Of a DNA stretch of 64,000 nt, positions 16,907 through 26,091 are shown one piece after another. The stretch is from Terrimonas_A sp036262095 (lineage in GTDB: Bacteria > Bacteroidota > Bacteroidia > Chitinophagales > Chitinophagaceae). The stretch's first letter is position 1; every line of letters starts with the position of its first letter. The stretch spans positions 1-64,000 of the forward strand of contig DATAJQ010000050.1 of NCBI GenBank assembly GCA_036262095.1, written 5' to 3'. Both the position numbers and the translations under genes were made by a program. The notes under the pieces are model-generated. The model saw nothing but the letters and a program-made list of their open reading frames with translations, searched no databases and was not told the origin of the DNA.

Positions 16907-18259
16907 TCATGTTTTGTTTTTATTGATACGTTTGTCCCTGATCTGCTTAAGTGTTTTATTGGTGGTTGAATCATCCTGTTCGATCTTCGAAAAGCCCACT
17001 CTTTGGGAAAGATAGATCCCGGTGTGCCCGCTGAAATAATAGGCAGTGAAACAGGCAACGGCATAATACAGGATATAGTTGCCGCCGAAAAGTTCTACTC
17101 CCATGATCGTGCACGCAATGGGCGTGTTGGTAGCACCGGCAAATACAGCAATAAAACCGAGTGCTGCCATCAGGTCTACAGGCGCGCCAGTGATCATAGC
17201 TATCGTATTTCCCAGTGCAGCACCAATAAAAAACAACGGGGTTACTTCACCACCTTTAAAACCCATGCCCAGTGTTATTGCAGTGAATATTATTTTCCAG
17301 AACCAGCTTAAATATCCTGCACCTCCTTCAGAAAAACATGAAACAATGGATACACCAGCAGGATCAGGATTGGTTACTCCAAGGCCGAGGTAATCCCTTG
17401 TTCCTGTTACAGCTGTTAATACAATAATGATAACACCACCGAGTGCGGGGATCAGCCATTTGATCTTGATAAAGCGGTTGCTGTAATTTTTGATCGTATG
17501 GGAGAGTTCGGAAAAGAAATAGCCTGCCAGCCCGAAAAACATGCCGCCAATAATGGCTTTTCCCAGAAGCAGGTAATCAAAATGCAGTAATGAAATATTG
17601 CTGGAGTCGGCTGCTTTAAATGTGATGTAGTAAGCTGTGTGATGAATGCCATAAGCAGAGCAGGTGAAATCAGCCAGCACGCTGGCGATAAAGCAAGGCA
17701 TTAAGGCATTGTAGTTCATTCTGCCAATCGCCAGTACTTCGAGAGCAAAAATGGCGCCTGTAACGGGCGTGCCAAACACAGCTCCGAAGCCTGCGGCAAT
17801 ACCGCACAGGAGAAGGATGCGGATGTCCTGTTTGTTCAATTTAAACCAGCGACCGAGGAGTGCCGCCATACTTCCGCCCATTTGTACAGCTGTGCCTTCC
17901 CGGCCTGCAGATCCACCAAATAAATGGGTGATGATCGTTGTGCTCAAAACCAATGGCGTCATACGGGAAGGAACACCTCCACCAGGTTCATGGATTTCTT
18001 CCATGATCAGGTTGTTCCCTGCTTCCGCATTTTTACCAAAGAATTTATAAATAAAATAGATCAGGATACCGGCCAGGGGAAGAAGATACAATAGCCAGCT
18101 TTGCTGCCAGCGCATTTCAGTGGCTTTATCCAATAGCCATAAGAACAGGGCAACCAGCGAACCAACAATAAACGAAACAGGGATAGTGAGAAGCGTCCAG
18201 CGAAGAAGGTGGTTAGTGATGGCAATGTGCTCGAAGCTGGCCTTTAATTTTTTTATCAT
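16907..18259 (-). CDS. ClC-family chloride channel/transporter
   Basis: 450 aa polytopic inner-membrane protein. The ClC selectivity segments are visible: GGGVPSR (93-99, replacing GSGIP), GGSAGREGT (115-123) with gating Glu121, and VFGTPVTGAIFALEV (161-175). The position equal to E. coli ClcA Glu203, the inner proton glutamate, is Val175, and the central Ser107 position is Gly. That combination argues for a channel-like, not a 2Cl-/H+ antiporter, mechanism (inference by alignment from memory). GGEVTPLFFIGAALG follows in the second half. No CBS domains are present. It is convergent with the LytTR regulator gene, with a 46-bp gap. Confidence 0.85.
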   Translation of the reverse strand: MIKKLKASFEHIAITNHLLRWTLLTIPVSFIVGSLVALFLWLLDKATEMRWQQSWLLYLLPLAGILIYFIYKFFGKNAEAGNNLIMEEIHEPGGGVPSRMTPLVLSTTIITHLFGGSAGREGTAVQMGGSMAALLGRWFKLNKQDIRILLLCGIAAGFGAVFGTPVTGAIFALEVLAIGRMNYNALMPCFIASVLADFTCSAYGIHHTAYYITFKAADSSNISLLHFDYLLLGKAIIGGMFFGLAGYFFSELSHTIKNYSNRFIKIKWLIPALGGVIIIVLTAVTGTRDYLGLGVTNPDPAGVSIVSCFSEGGAGYLSWFWKIIFTAITLGMGFKGGEVTPLFFIGAALGNTIAMITGAPVDLMAALGFIAVFAGATNTPIACTIMGVELFGGNYILYYAVACFTAYYFSGHTGIYLSQRVGFSKIEQDDSTTNKTLKQIRDKRINKNKT

Positions 18260-18402
18260 CCTACAAATAGTTTAGAAGGCCATAAAGGCCGGTACTTAAT
18301 TTGTAGGCGCCATTAGTCCTTAAGAAAGAACGGTTCAGTAGGAAGACACCATTTCCTTGGGAACGAAGATACATTACAGGGCTGGAAATCCCGCTTCCTC
18401 CC

Positions 18403-18544
18403 GAAGGTTTTCCCACAAAGACAACCAAGGCCACAAAGAATTATTATGTGAGCAGCTCTTTTACTATTGGTTTTACAGGTATGAGCAATACAACGAGATA
18501 ATATATTCCTTTGTGGCCTTGGTTGTCTTTGTGGGAAAACCTTC
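18403..18544. repeat. Long inverted repeat (about 39-bp arms, 63-bp spacer)
   Basis: The left arm (18403-18441) starts GAAGGTTTTCCCACAAAG and the right arm (18505-18544) is its reverse complement over its full length, except for one inserted base near the inner end. The 63-bp core (18442-18504) has no coding capacity. Arms built of short CACAAAG/CTTTGTG units resemble the dispersed repeats seen around GxxExxY-type genes in many environmental genomes (from memory, not checked). It could be a MITE-like element or the scar of a lost insert. Confidence 0.75.
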
Positions 18545-18551
18545 ACGGCGA

Positions 18552-18594
18552 GGTAAAACAAAACAGCCTGTAAACAAGGCAGTTTACAGGCTGT
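18552..18594 (-). terminator. Intrinsic terminator of the tricorn-like gene
   Basis: A perfect 13-bp stem (ACAGCCTGTAAAC at 18563-18575 with GTTTACAGGCTGT at 18582-18594) and a 6-nt loop. On the - strand it is followed by TTTTGTTTTACC. It lies 43 bp after the stop codon of the tricorn-like protease gene. Confidence 0.85.
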
Positions 18595-18636
18595 CAGTGT
18601 ATTCCGTACAAACTTTAAGTCAAAAGTTCTTTTATA

Positions 18637-21600
18637 CTATTTTGATTTATCAGGGAACGGCGGGATCTTCGGCACAGCGGTCGCTCCTCCCTGTGCCAGC
18701 TTGTCCAGCAGCTCTTTTATACCACGCGTCAGTTGTTGGTCGATTCCCTTATACTCATCAAACGGGTCATTGACTACTTCAATGTCCGGATGCACACCTT
18801 CTCCCTCTATGATAAACGAAGAACCATCTGGTGCGAAATGAGCGAATTCAGGTTTCCGCATATCACCACCATCAATGAAAGGTAATGAACCGCTGATGCC
18901 AACCACGCCTCCCCAACTGCGCTGCCCGATCAATGGACCGATCTTGTAATACTGGAACTGCCAGGGGAAAAGATCGCCATCAGAAGCAGAATACTGATCA
19001 ATCAGGCAAACTTTGGGGCCAACATGCGCATCAGGTTTGATGGAAGAAACTGTACTATTGCGGCGCATGGTGCCAAGACCAGGTTTACGCAACAAGCGTT
19101 CAATGATCATGGGTGATACATTGCCTCCACCATTACCGCGGTCGTCGATGATGAGAGCTTCTTTGTCCAGTTGGGGATAAAAATAACGGGCAAATTGATT
19201 GAGCCCTTCAGGGCCCATGTCAGGGATATGCACATAACCGATGCGGCCTTTGCTTGCTGCTGTTACTTTCGCAATGTTCTGCTGCACCCATTCATGATAA
19301 TAAAGTGATGACTCGTCTGCAATGGGTTTAACCAGCACTTTGCGTGCGCCAGTGCTGGCTGGCGAACTGTTCAGCTCAATTTCAACAAGCTGCCCTGCTT
19401 TGGCAATAAGTGTCTGGTAAATATTGGCAACATCCTTCATGGATGTTCCATTGATCGAAATGATATATTCACCTGCTTTGGCATTTACGCCCGGCACGCG
19501 CAGGGGAGATGCCAGTGTTTTGTTCCAGCTCTCACCGGAGAGAATACTGTCGATCCGGTAATAGCCACTCCTGTCGCGGCTGAAAGTAGCACCAAGCAGG
19601 CCCATGGGTATGCGATCAATGGATGGGCGATCACCACTATTCACATACGCATGTCCAACGTTCAGTTCACCGATCAACTCGCCGATAAGATAAGTGAGAT
19701 CATCGCGGTGATTGACATAGGGAAGCAATGGTGCATATTTATCATGCATGGCCTTCCAGTTCACACCATGCATATTAGGGTCATAAAAATAATCGCGCAT
19801 CTGGCGCCAGCTCTCATCATAGATCTGCTTCCATTCAGCTTTGAGGTCAACATTGATCTTAAGTGCGCTCAGGTCAACTTTATTGGAAGGAGTGATCTTT
19901 GATTTGCCCAGTGTTTCAATAAAAAGATCATTGCCGCTGCGGAAGAGGATCTTCTTTGCATCCGGCGATACGCTGTAACCGCCGAACATGCCGATTTCTG
20001 TTTCCTTACCATCCGCAAAGCTGAAGAATTTGAAACCGCGGCCAGCCCGTCCGCCAACGGAATAATAAAGACCGTCTTCAACCGGTACCAGCCCGCCATA
20101 TCCTCCGGGTGTTACCGGTAAGCTTTCGATGCGGTCTGCAATGCCTGCTTCATCGACCGTTATGGTAATGGCCTTTGATGGACTCTTTGCTGGTGCCGTT
20201 GCTGCTTTTTTATTGCTGGTATCAGCTTCGTTTTTGACCGATACCTCATCATTTTTATCGGCAAAAGGCGATGGCGTTGCAGCGCTTAAGCGTACAAAAT
20301 ATGGCCGGCTCATATCCGTATAAACGTGATTCCATTCTGTATTACTGTAAGTGGGATTGAAATCGCGCTGTGATACAAAGTATAGTAATTTCCCATCCGG
20401 GCTGAATTGAGCACCGGAACTGTTATACCAGTTGTCCGTAACAGTGATCGTTTTCTTCAAGTCCAGGTTGTACAGGTTGATGACGGAGAATTCGCGCGCT
20501 TTTCCCGGAAGCGTATAAGCGATCCACTTGCTATCCGGGCTGAAAGTGTAAGAGCCGATCGTGCCTGCGTCTGAATGCGCGACCGTTGTTTTATTGCCTG
20601 AAGAAATATCAACGGTATATAAGTTCTGCTCCCTGTCTCCAAACAGGAGATACTTGCTGTCAGGGCTCCAGATGGGATCGAATTTATAAGAGCCGCCACC
20701 TTTGGTAAGTTGCTTTGCCGGCGCAGTACCATCCTGTTGCTGGATATAGAGTTCGTCCTCGCCGGTGCGGTCGGAAATATAGCTGACCCATTTTCCGTCA
20801 GGACTCCAGGCGGCATTGCGGTCATGTACTCCACTTGACTGGGTGAGATTGCGGGTGACGCCGGTTTTTGCAGGCAGGGTAAACACATCACCGCGGGCGC
20901 CGATAACAATGCGTTTGCCATCAGGTGAAATATCCGTGCTGTAAATAAAATCAGCAGCATTTATCTGTTTGGTACGGCCTGATGCAAAATCTTCGGCGAT
21001 CACGATGCTCAATTTTCTTGCCTCGCCTTTTGCCAGGTCATACAGGTAGATGTACCCGCCGTTTTCAAACACGATCGCATCGCCGCCAAGCGAAGGGAAT
21101 TTGATATCAAACTCTTTAAAGTCGGTAAGCTTTTGTGTTTGTTTGGTTTTGGTATCATATACAAAGAGATTGGCGATTCTGTCGCGGTCGCTGACGAAAT
21201 AGACCTTATCGCCATAATACATGGGGAACATATCCTGTGCAGGATTGTTCGTGATGTTTTCTGCTTTGCCGGTTTTGGAATCTGTGAGCCAGATATCATC
21301 TGCCATGCCACCGCGATAATGTTTCCAGGTGCGGAATTCCCGGAACACACGGTTCATAGCCATTTTTGACCCATCCTTATTATAAGAAACCCATGATGCA
21401 ACAGAGAAGGGGAGTTCCTTGCTGAGATCTCCGTTAAGGGGTGCCAGGTAAATCTTTCCTTTGAAGGCATTGAAGGATGTGCCGCGGCCGCGGTAGATCA
21501 CCTGTTTGTCATCAGGTGTCCATCCCATCACGATATTATTGGGGCCCATACGGTCAGCCACATCATCGCGGCCAAGTGTTGCAGTGTAGGTAATGCGTTT

Positions 21601-21894
21601 AGGCTCTCCGCCGGTTGAGGGGATCACAAACACTTCGGTGTTGCCATCATACTGCCCTGTGAAAGCGATGGACTTGCCGTCATGGCTGAAGCGGGCAAAC
21701 ATTTCATAACCCGGATGGCTGGTGATACGCCTTGCAACGCCGCCTGCAGATGGAACTATATACAGGTCGCCGGCATAGGTAAAGGCAACTTTGTCGCCAT
21801 AGACAGCAGGAAAACGCAGTAAGCGTGCTTCCTGTTGGGCAGTAGCGATCAGAAAGCAGCCACATAGCAGGATAGAGGCTATAAGTTTTTTCAT
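18637..21894 (-). CDS. Tricorn-like S41 family serine protease
   Basis: 1085 aa with a signal peptide (cleaved near residue 20), so periplasmic or lipid-free secreted. Residues about 25-330 and 340-650 hold PD40/WD40-like beta-propeller repeats (ARFSHDGKSIAFTG, AAWSPDGKWVSYISDRTGEDELY). A core domain, a PDZ domain (about 790-870) and a C-terminal S41 protease domain follow. The nucleophile is Ser at about 971 in QYSASDGD, matching tricorn Ser965. DDRGNGGGNVSP precedes it. It degrades peptides or misfolded proteins. The ATG at 21894 was chosen over a TTG two codons earlier. A strong terminator follows it. Confidence 0.9.
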   Translation of the reverse strand: MKKLIASILLCGCFLIATAQQEARLLRFPAVYGDKVAFTYAGDLYIVPSAGGVARRITSHPGYEMFARFSHDGKSIAFTGQYDGNTEVFVIPSTGGEPKRITYTATLGRDDVADRMGPNNIVMGWTPDDKQVIYRGRGTSFNAFKGKIYLAPLNGDLSKELPFSVASWVSYNKDGSKMAMNRVFREFRTWKHYRGGMADDIWLTDSKTGKAENITNNPAQDMFPMYYGDKVYFVSDRDRIANLFVYDTKTKQTQKLTDFKEFDIKFPSLGGDAIVFENGGYIYLYDLAKGEARKLSIVIAEDFASGRTKQINAADFIYSTDISPDGKRIVIGARGDVFTLPAKTGVTRNLTQSSGVHDRNAAWSPDGKWVSYISDRTGEDELYIQQQDGTAPAKQLTKGGGSYKFDPIWSPDSKYLLFGDREQNLYTVDISSGNKTTVAHSDAGTIGSYTFSPDSKWIAYTLPGKAREFSVINLYNLDLKKTITVTDNWYNSSGAQFSPDGKLLYFVSQRDFNPTYSNTEWNHVYTDMSRPYFVRLSAATPSPFADKNDEVSVKNEADTSNKKAATAPAKSPSKAITITVDEAGIADRIESLPVTPGGYGGLVPVEDGLYYSVGGRAGRGFKFFSFADGKETEIGMFGGYSVSPDAKKILFRSGNDLFIETLGKSKITPSNKVDLSALKINVDLKAEWKQIYDESWRQMRDYFYDPNMHGVNWKAMHDKYAPLLPYVNHRDDLTYLIGELIGELNVGHAYVNSGDRPSIDRIPMGLLGATFSRDRSGYYRIDSILSGESWNKTLASPLRVPGVNAKAGEYIISINGTSMKDVANIYQTLIAKAGQLVEIELNSSPASTGARKVLVKPIADESSLYYHEWVQQNIAKVTAASKGRIGYVHIPDMGPEGLNQFARYFYPQLDKEALIIDDRGNGGGNVSPMIIERLLRKPGLGTMRRNSTVSSIKPDAHVGPKVCLIDQYSASDGDLFPWQFQYYKIGPLIGQRSWGGVVGISGSLPFIDGGDMRKPEFAHFAPDGSSFIIEGEGVHPDIEVVNDPFDEYKGIDQQLTRGIKELLDKLAQGGATAVPKIPPFPDKSK

Positions 21895-21980
21895 ACGCAA
21901 TTTGGTTTTATATAAATAAGTCGGATCTTATTGCAATGCGTTGTGATGTTAATTATAACCCCAGGATATGGCTGTGTATA

Positions 21981-23198
21981 TTAACGGGCTTCCAACACTC
22001 GGTCTCTGGCCAAAAAACAAGCGCCCACTACGCCGGCGTTTTCATTTAGCAGGGAAAGTTTGATCTGTGTGTCTGTATTGACCAAATTTAATGAATACTT
22101 ATTAATAGCACTTTTTATAGGAAATAAGATGTACTCCGAAGTTTCAGCCAGCGCTCCTCCCAATACGATGAGTTCAGGATTGTAAAGGTTGATGAGCATG
22201 GCGATCCCTCTGCCCAGTTTTTCTCCGATCTCAGCTACAAGGTCAATGGCGAGCACATCGTCATCTTTTGCAGCCTGAATGATATGGGATAGTTTAATAT
22301 CCCCGATAGCCAGGTCTTTGGTAATGCTGCTGGCATAGCCATTTTTTATTTTTTCGCGGAACAAATGGGTTAAAGCCCTTCCGGATGCTTCGGTTTCGAG
22401 GCAGCCTTTCTTGCCGCACTGGCAAATTATTTCATTGTCGAAAAAAGGGATATGGCCAAACTCTCCGGCAAACCCTGATTTGCCATAATAGATCTGCCCA
22501 TTGATAATGATCCCCATTCCAATGCCATAATCGAGGTTGAGGAACAGTACATTTTTTTCGTGCCTTACAGCGCCGGCAATATATTCACCATAAGCCATCG
22601 CCCTGGAATCATTTTCGATGAATGTTTTGATGCCGGTAGCCTGTTCCAGGTAAACACTTAGCGGGTCTTCACTGAAATGAAAAAAACTATAGCTGTAGCC
22701 TGTAGTGGAATTGATGCGGCCAGACAGATTGAGGCCCATAGCCAGGATCTTATCGTTGGAGATCGAAGTTTTCGAGATAAAATTTTTGATGATAGCACAT
22801 AACTCGTCTAACGAATGCTTTTCATTAGATAGGGTGTAAGGGATATTTTTTGATGTGGAAGTCAGGTTCTTGCACAGATCGATCAACCCGATATTAATAT
22901 GGGTTTGCTTAATATCTACTCCCAGGAAAAAGCCTGAGTTGGCAACAAGGCCATATATGCTGGGTTTTCGTCCGCTGGCAACGGTCGTTTTTCCATAATC
23001 GCAGGCAATGCCATCGGAGATCAGCTCGTTGATCAGGGTGGTTATTTTAGGAACGCTGAGCAACAGTTTCCTGCTCAGGTCCGAGATCGTCATATTACCG
23101 GAAACGGATAAAATGCTGATGATCTCCTTTTTTATTGAATTGTTTTTAAAGGCAATCCCCGGCTTGTTTTCGCTTTCCAGATCGTCCCAAAATGTCAT
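21981..23198 (-). CDS. ROK family transcriptional repressor (NagC-like)
   Basis: 405 aa. The N-terminal winged helix-turn-helix (about 20-70: NMTISDLSRKLLLSVPKITTL) precedes a ROK kinase-like sugar-sensing domain. The zinc motif CQCGKKGC lies at 259-266 with His249 upstream. The catalytic-type ENDSRA is at 195-200. Such fusions are usually repressors released by an amino sugar or its phosphate (NagC/Mlc/XylR types). It is divergent from the AmpG-like permease that opens the amino-sugar locus, with a 295-bp AT-rich gap holding dyad symmetry. It is the likely local regulator of that locus. Confidence 0.9.
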   Translation of the reverse strand: MTFWDDLESENKPGIAFKNNSIKKEIISILSVSGNMTISDLSRKLLLSVPKITTLINELISDGIACDYGKTTVASGRKPSIYGLVANSGFFLGVDIKQTHINIGLIDLCKNLTSTSKNIPYTLSNEKHSLDELCAIIKNFISKTSISNDKILAMGLNLSGRINSTTGYSYSFFHFSEDPLSVYLEQATGIKTFIENDSRAMAYGEYIAGAVRHEKNVLFLNLDYGIGMGIIINGQIYYGKSGFAGEFGHIPFFDNEIICQCGKKGCLETEASGRALTHLFREKIKNGYASSITKDLAIGDIKLSHIIQAAKDDDVLAIDLVAEIGEKLGRGIAMLINLYNPELIVLGGALAETSEYILFPIKSAINKYSLNLVNTDTQIKLSLLNENAGVVGACFLARDRVLEAR

Positions 23199-23493
23199 AA
23201 TTGCGGTTTAGTATTAATGTGTAGTTACTCAAATATAGAGACTATAATTTAAAGCCATTTTGCAAAGTAAGCAAGATAAGGGCATATAATAGCAGCGCAC
23301 AGGCCTTAATTATTAAAAAATGAGATTAATAAAACCTAATTAATAATATTTTTTATTAAATAAGCTCATTTATGAAAATATTTCATTTATTTTGGACGAG
23401 GAGATTTGCTTGCACCGTGTTTAAGGATCATCCCAATAATTTGAGATCTTCTTTGCGTAAAAGCAATTCCTGAAGCAGAATAAACCAAGATTA
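23199..23493. promoter_or_regulatory. Divergent control region of the amino-sugar locus
   Basis: 295 bp between the ROK repressor and the AmpG-like permease genes. It is very AT-rich between 23300 and 23395. Inside it are TTATT-A-AATAA (23353-23363), which resembles the TTATT...AATAA arms of NagC/Mlc-type operators. It is framed by AAATGAG (23318-23324) and CTCATTT (23365-23371). Both are candidate repressor sites. No exact promoter was fixed. Confidence 0.4.
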
Positions 23494-24783
23494 ATGAGCT
23501 TAAACACAAATAATAGCAAAGCCCTTAACCCGCTCTTCTGGATCTCCACCACCTGGTTTGCGATGGGTTTACCTTTTGTTGCCCTGTCAAGCGCCAGTTC
23601 CATCATGTATAAGAACATCGGCGTTTCAGACTCTTCCATTGCTTTCTGGACCTCCTTGATCATGCTGCCCTGGTCACTCAAACCATTATGGGGGCCATTC
23701 CTCGAATTATACAGGACCAAGAAGTTCTTTGTTTATACAACCCAGGTTTTGACCGGGGTATTATTTGGCCTGGTCGGCCTGTCACTTCAACTGGATCATT
23801 TCTTTAGTGTTTCTATCACGTTGTTGACCATCATAGCTATTAGCGGCGCTACGCATGATACGGCTGCAGATGGTGTGTATCTGAACGAACTGGATGCGAG
23901 GCAGCAGGCAAAATATGTAGGCTGGCAAGGGGCATTTTATAATATAGCCAAAGTGTTTTCAGGAGGCGTCCTGGTATACCTGGCCGGTATACTGGAACAG
24001 CGTACCGGGGTAAAGACTGCCTGGATGCTCGTGATGTTTGCCTATGGGATCATTATGCTGGGCATAGGACTGTATACTATCCGCATGCTGCCCTCAAATG
24101 AAGAAAAGAAAAAATCTGCTTCATTCCAGGAAGGAATGGCTACACTGAAAGATGTGATCATTACTTTTTTTCAAAAGAAAAATATTGTTTACAGCCTGCT
24201 CTTTATTGTTCTCTACCGCTTTGCAGAAGGGCAGGCCATTAAAATAACGCCTTTGTTTTTTAAAGCAGGCAGAGATGCAGGAGGGTTGGGATTGTCCACT
24301 TCTGAGATCGGCCTGCTCTATGGCACCATCGGTGCTATTGCCTTTGTGCTTGGTTCTATTGTAGCCGGACATTTTGTTTCTAAAAAAGGGCTTGACAGAA
24401 AAAGGCTTTTGATCTTATGCACTTTTTTTAATGTGCCCTTTGCTGCTTATGCTTTGCTGGCTGTTTATCAACCGGTGAGTCTTCCCATTATTGCCGGCGC
24501 AGTTGCTGTCGAATACTTTGGTTATGGCTTTGGGTTCATCGGTATCATCCTTTTTATTATGCAAAACATTGCACCGGGTAAATATAAGATGGCGCACTAT
24601 GCTTTTGCCAGCGGTATCGTCAACCTTGGGTTTATGATCCCTTCCATGATCAGTGGTATCCTCAGTGATCATCTCGGATATAAAGCGTTTTTCATCTGGG
24701 TCTTAATAGCTACGATCCCTGCTTTTATAGTTACCTGGCTGGTGCCGCTTCATAACCCGATGGCGGAGGGAAGGAGTAATTGA
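23494..24783 (+). CDS. MFS permease, AmpG-like
   Basis: 429 aa with about twelve membrane segments and a charged central loop (EEKKKSASFQEG, near residue 200). The N-terminal half has the AmpG/SLC33 pattern: WTSLIMLPWSLKPLWGPFLE and then SGATHDTAADGVYL, where AmpG has the conserved SxQD. AmpG imports GlcNAc-anhydromuropeptides; in Bacteroidota related permeases carry amino sugars or oligosaccharides. It is the first gene of the amino-sugar locus, divergent from the ROK repressor, and is 47 bp before the next gene. Specificity for GlcNAc-type sugars is inferred from context. Confidence 0.8.
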   Translation: MSLNTNNSKALNPLFWISTTWFAMGLPFVALSSASSIMYKNIGVSDSSIAFWTSLIMLPWSLKPLWGPFLELYRTKKFFVYTTQVLTGVLFGLVGLSLQLDHFFSVSITLLTIIAISGATHDTAADGVYLNELDARQQAKYVGWQGAFYNIAKVFSGGVLVYLAGILEQRTGVKTAWMLVMFAYGIIMLGIGLYTIRMLPSNEEKKKSASFQEGMATLKDVIITFFQKKNIVYSLLFIVLYRFAEGQAIKITPLFFKAGRDAGGLGLSTSEIGLLYGTIGAIAFVLGSIVAGHFVSKKGLDRKRLLILCTFFNVPFAAYALLAVYQPVSLPIIAGAVAVEYFGYGFGFIGIILFIMQNIAPGKYKMAHYAFASGIVNLGFMIPSMISGILSDHLGYKAFFIWVLIATIPAFIVTWLVPLHNPMAEGRSN

Positions 24784-24830
24784 TAAAAAGGTTTTATTCT
24801 TTTTCATTCAACTGTTAACTATTATAATTT

Positions 24831-25997
24831 ATGAGGACTTGTTTTTTGTCATTTGTAACGCTGCTGCTCGCATTTGAAATGCAGGCCCAGAGCAGTTTGG
24901 AGGTCTCCAAAAAACTTACTGCTGCAAAGCCGGGTGATATTGTGCTACTTGAAGGGTTCCTGAATGAGGGATTCCCTAAAATAGCGTACCAGAAAAAAAT
25001 ACAACCCGGACCGCAGTTTATCATTTCTGATGATCCGGAGTATATCCGTATTCCTGAAGCCATTGTTCTGCAGGAAGAAGTGAATCCCGGTGCTGTGCGG
25101 TTATACGTGTATAATGTAAACGGAGTAACTGCTCCGGAAAAGATGCCCCGTAAAATTTCTGCGGTGATCAAAAACATGGGCCGTGAAAATATGCGTATCC
25201 GCATGTTGAAATACTCCTCACAAAAGCCATCCGCCAATTATTTTCAAATTGGGAAACAAGGGCTGGAAGACTATTTTAATTCGAATGTGGTGAAGAATGT
25301 ACGCACTGTTAAGCCAGGAGAAGTAATAGCCATAGATGAGAAACTGGAAAAACAAATTGTCAATTATGATGAACTGGTGCATGGCTTTTATGAGTTTGTA
25401 GTGGACCAGCCGGCATTAGTCAGCATACTGCAAACATCTCCGCAAAAGTCAGGTCCGAAGGCTTTTGCCAGTATTGATACGATCATCCCTTTCAGCCATG
25501 TGAATGCCGGAAGAGGGGTCTTTCCTGTGTCCAATTATAAAATAACCAACGATGAAGTGATTGATACTAAAAATGGAGTATCTCAACTGATCGTTGCCGA
25601 TGGGGAAGATGATCCCTGGATCAATGGTACCATTGGACCTGACAAGGAAGATGCAAAGAATGTGGGGAATTATGGAGTGATGTACAATACTAAGTTGAAA
25701 TGGAAAAGCAGCGATGGGAAAGGATTGGCATTGATAACCTGGAATGCGCGGTCAGACAATGGTCAATGGTGTGGTGGCATGGGACTTACTATGTCATTGT
25801 CAGATAAGAATATGAAAAAAACAGTGAGGCAATATCCATTGCACCAACTGATCACCAAAGGCCGGCCGGAAGCCATACTCATTGAAATCTACAAACCTAA
25901 TCCTGCTAAAGAAATACAGGAGATTGAGTTTACTTATTCTCCACCGGGAGCATCATGCCTGCCTACTCCGTTGATACTTGTGCCGGTAGATTTATAA
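24831..25997 (+). CDS. Secreted protein of unknown function in the amino-sugar locus
   Basis: 388 aa, not recognised. A signal peptide ends near residue 20 (EMQAQ). The remainder looks beta-rich, with segments AVRLYVYNVNGVTAPEKMP, a central helical YDELVHGFYEFVVD, and a C-terminal WNARSDNGQWCGGMGL followed by IEFTYSPPGASCLPTPLIL. Two Cys in the C-terminal half could form a disulfide. No glycosidase or lipoprotein motif is seen (no lipobox). It sits between the permease and SusC genes, so it probably acts in the periplasm on the same substrate. It may be a carbohydrate-binding or folding partner; this is a guess from position only. Confidence 0.55.
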   Translation: MRTCFLSFVTLLLAFEMQAQSSLEVSKKLTAAKPGDIVLLEGFLNEGFPKIAYQKKIQPGPQFIISDDPEYIRIPEAIVLQEEVNPGAVRLYVYNVNGVTAPEKMPRKISAVIKNMGRENMRIRMLKYSSQKPSANYFQIGKQGLEDYFNSNVVKNVRTVKPGEVIAIDEKLEKQIVNYDELVHGFYEFVVDQPALVSILQTSPQKSGPKAFASIDTIIPFSHVNAGRGVFPVSNYKITNDEVIDTKNGVSQLIVADGEDDPWINGTIGPDKEDAKNVGNYGVMYNTKLKWKSSDGKGLALITWNARSDNGQWCGGMGLTMSLSDKNMKKTVRQYPLHQLITKGRPEAILIEIYKPNPAKEIQEIEFTYSPPGASCLPTPLILVPVDL

Positions 25998-26091
25998 ATA
26001 CTGCGCGCCTGACAACGACCCTATGAGTCAGCTACCTTTTCCCTGAAATGTTTAACTGAATTTCTATTTTTTAATCTCTCAACCAAACACT

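Larger units (their letters stand above)
18260..18636. other. 377-bp intergenic region between two - strand genes
   Basis: No gene is supported here. It contains a long near-perfect inverted repeat (18403-18544) and, next to the upstream tricorn-like gene, a strong - strand terminator (18552-18594). The remaining 18260-18402 stretch would hold the promoter of the ClC gene; no clear consensus was found. Confidence 0.6.
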
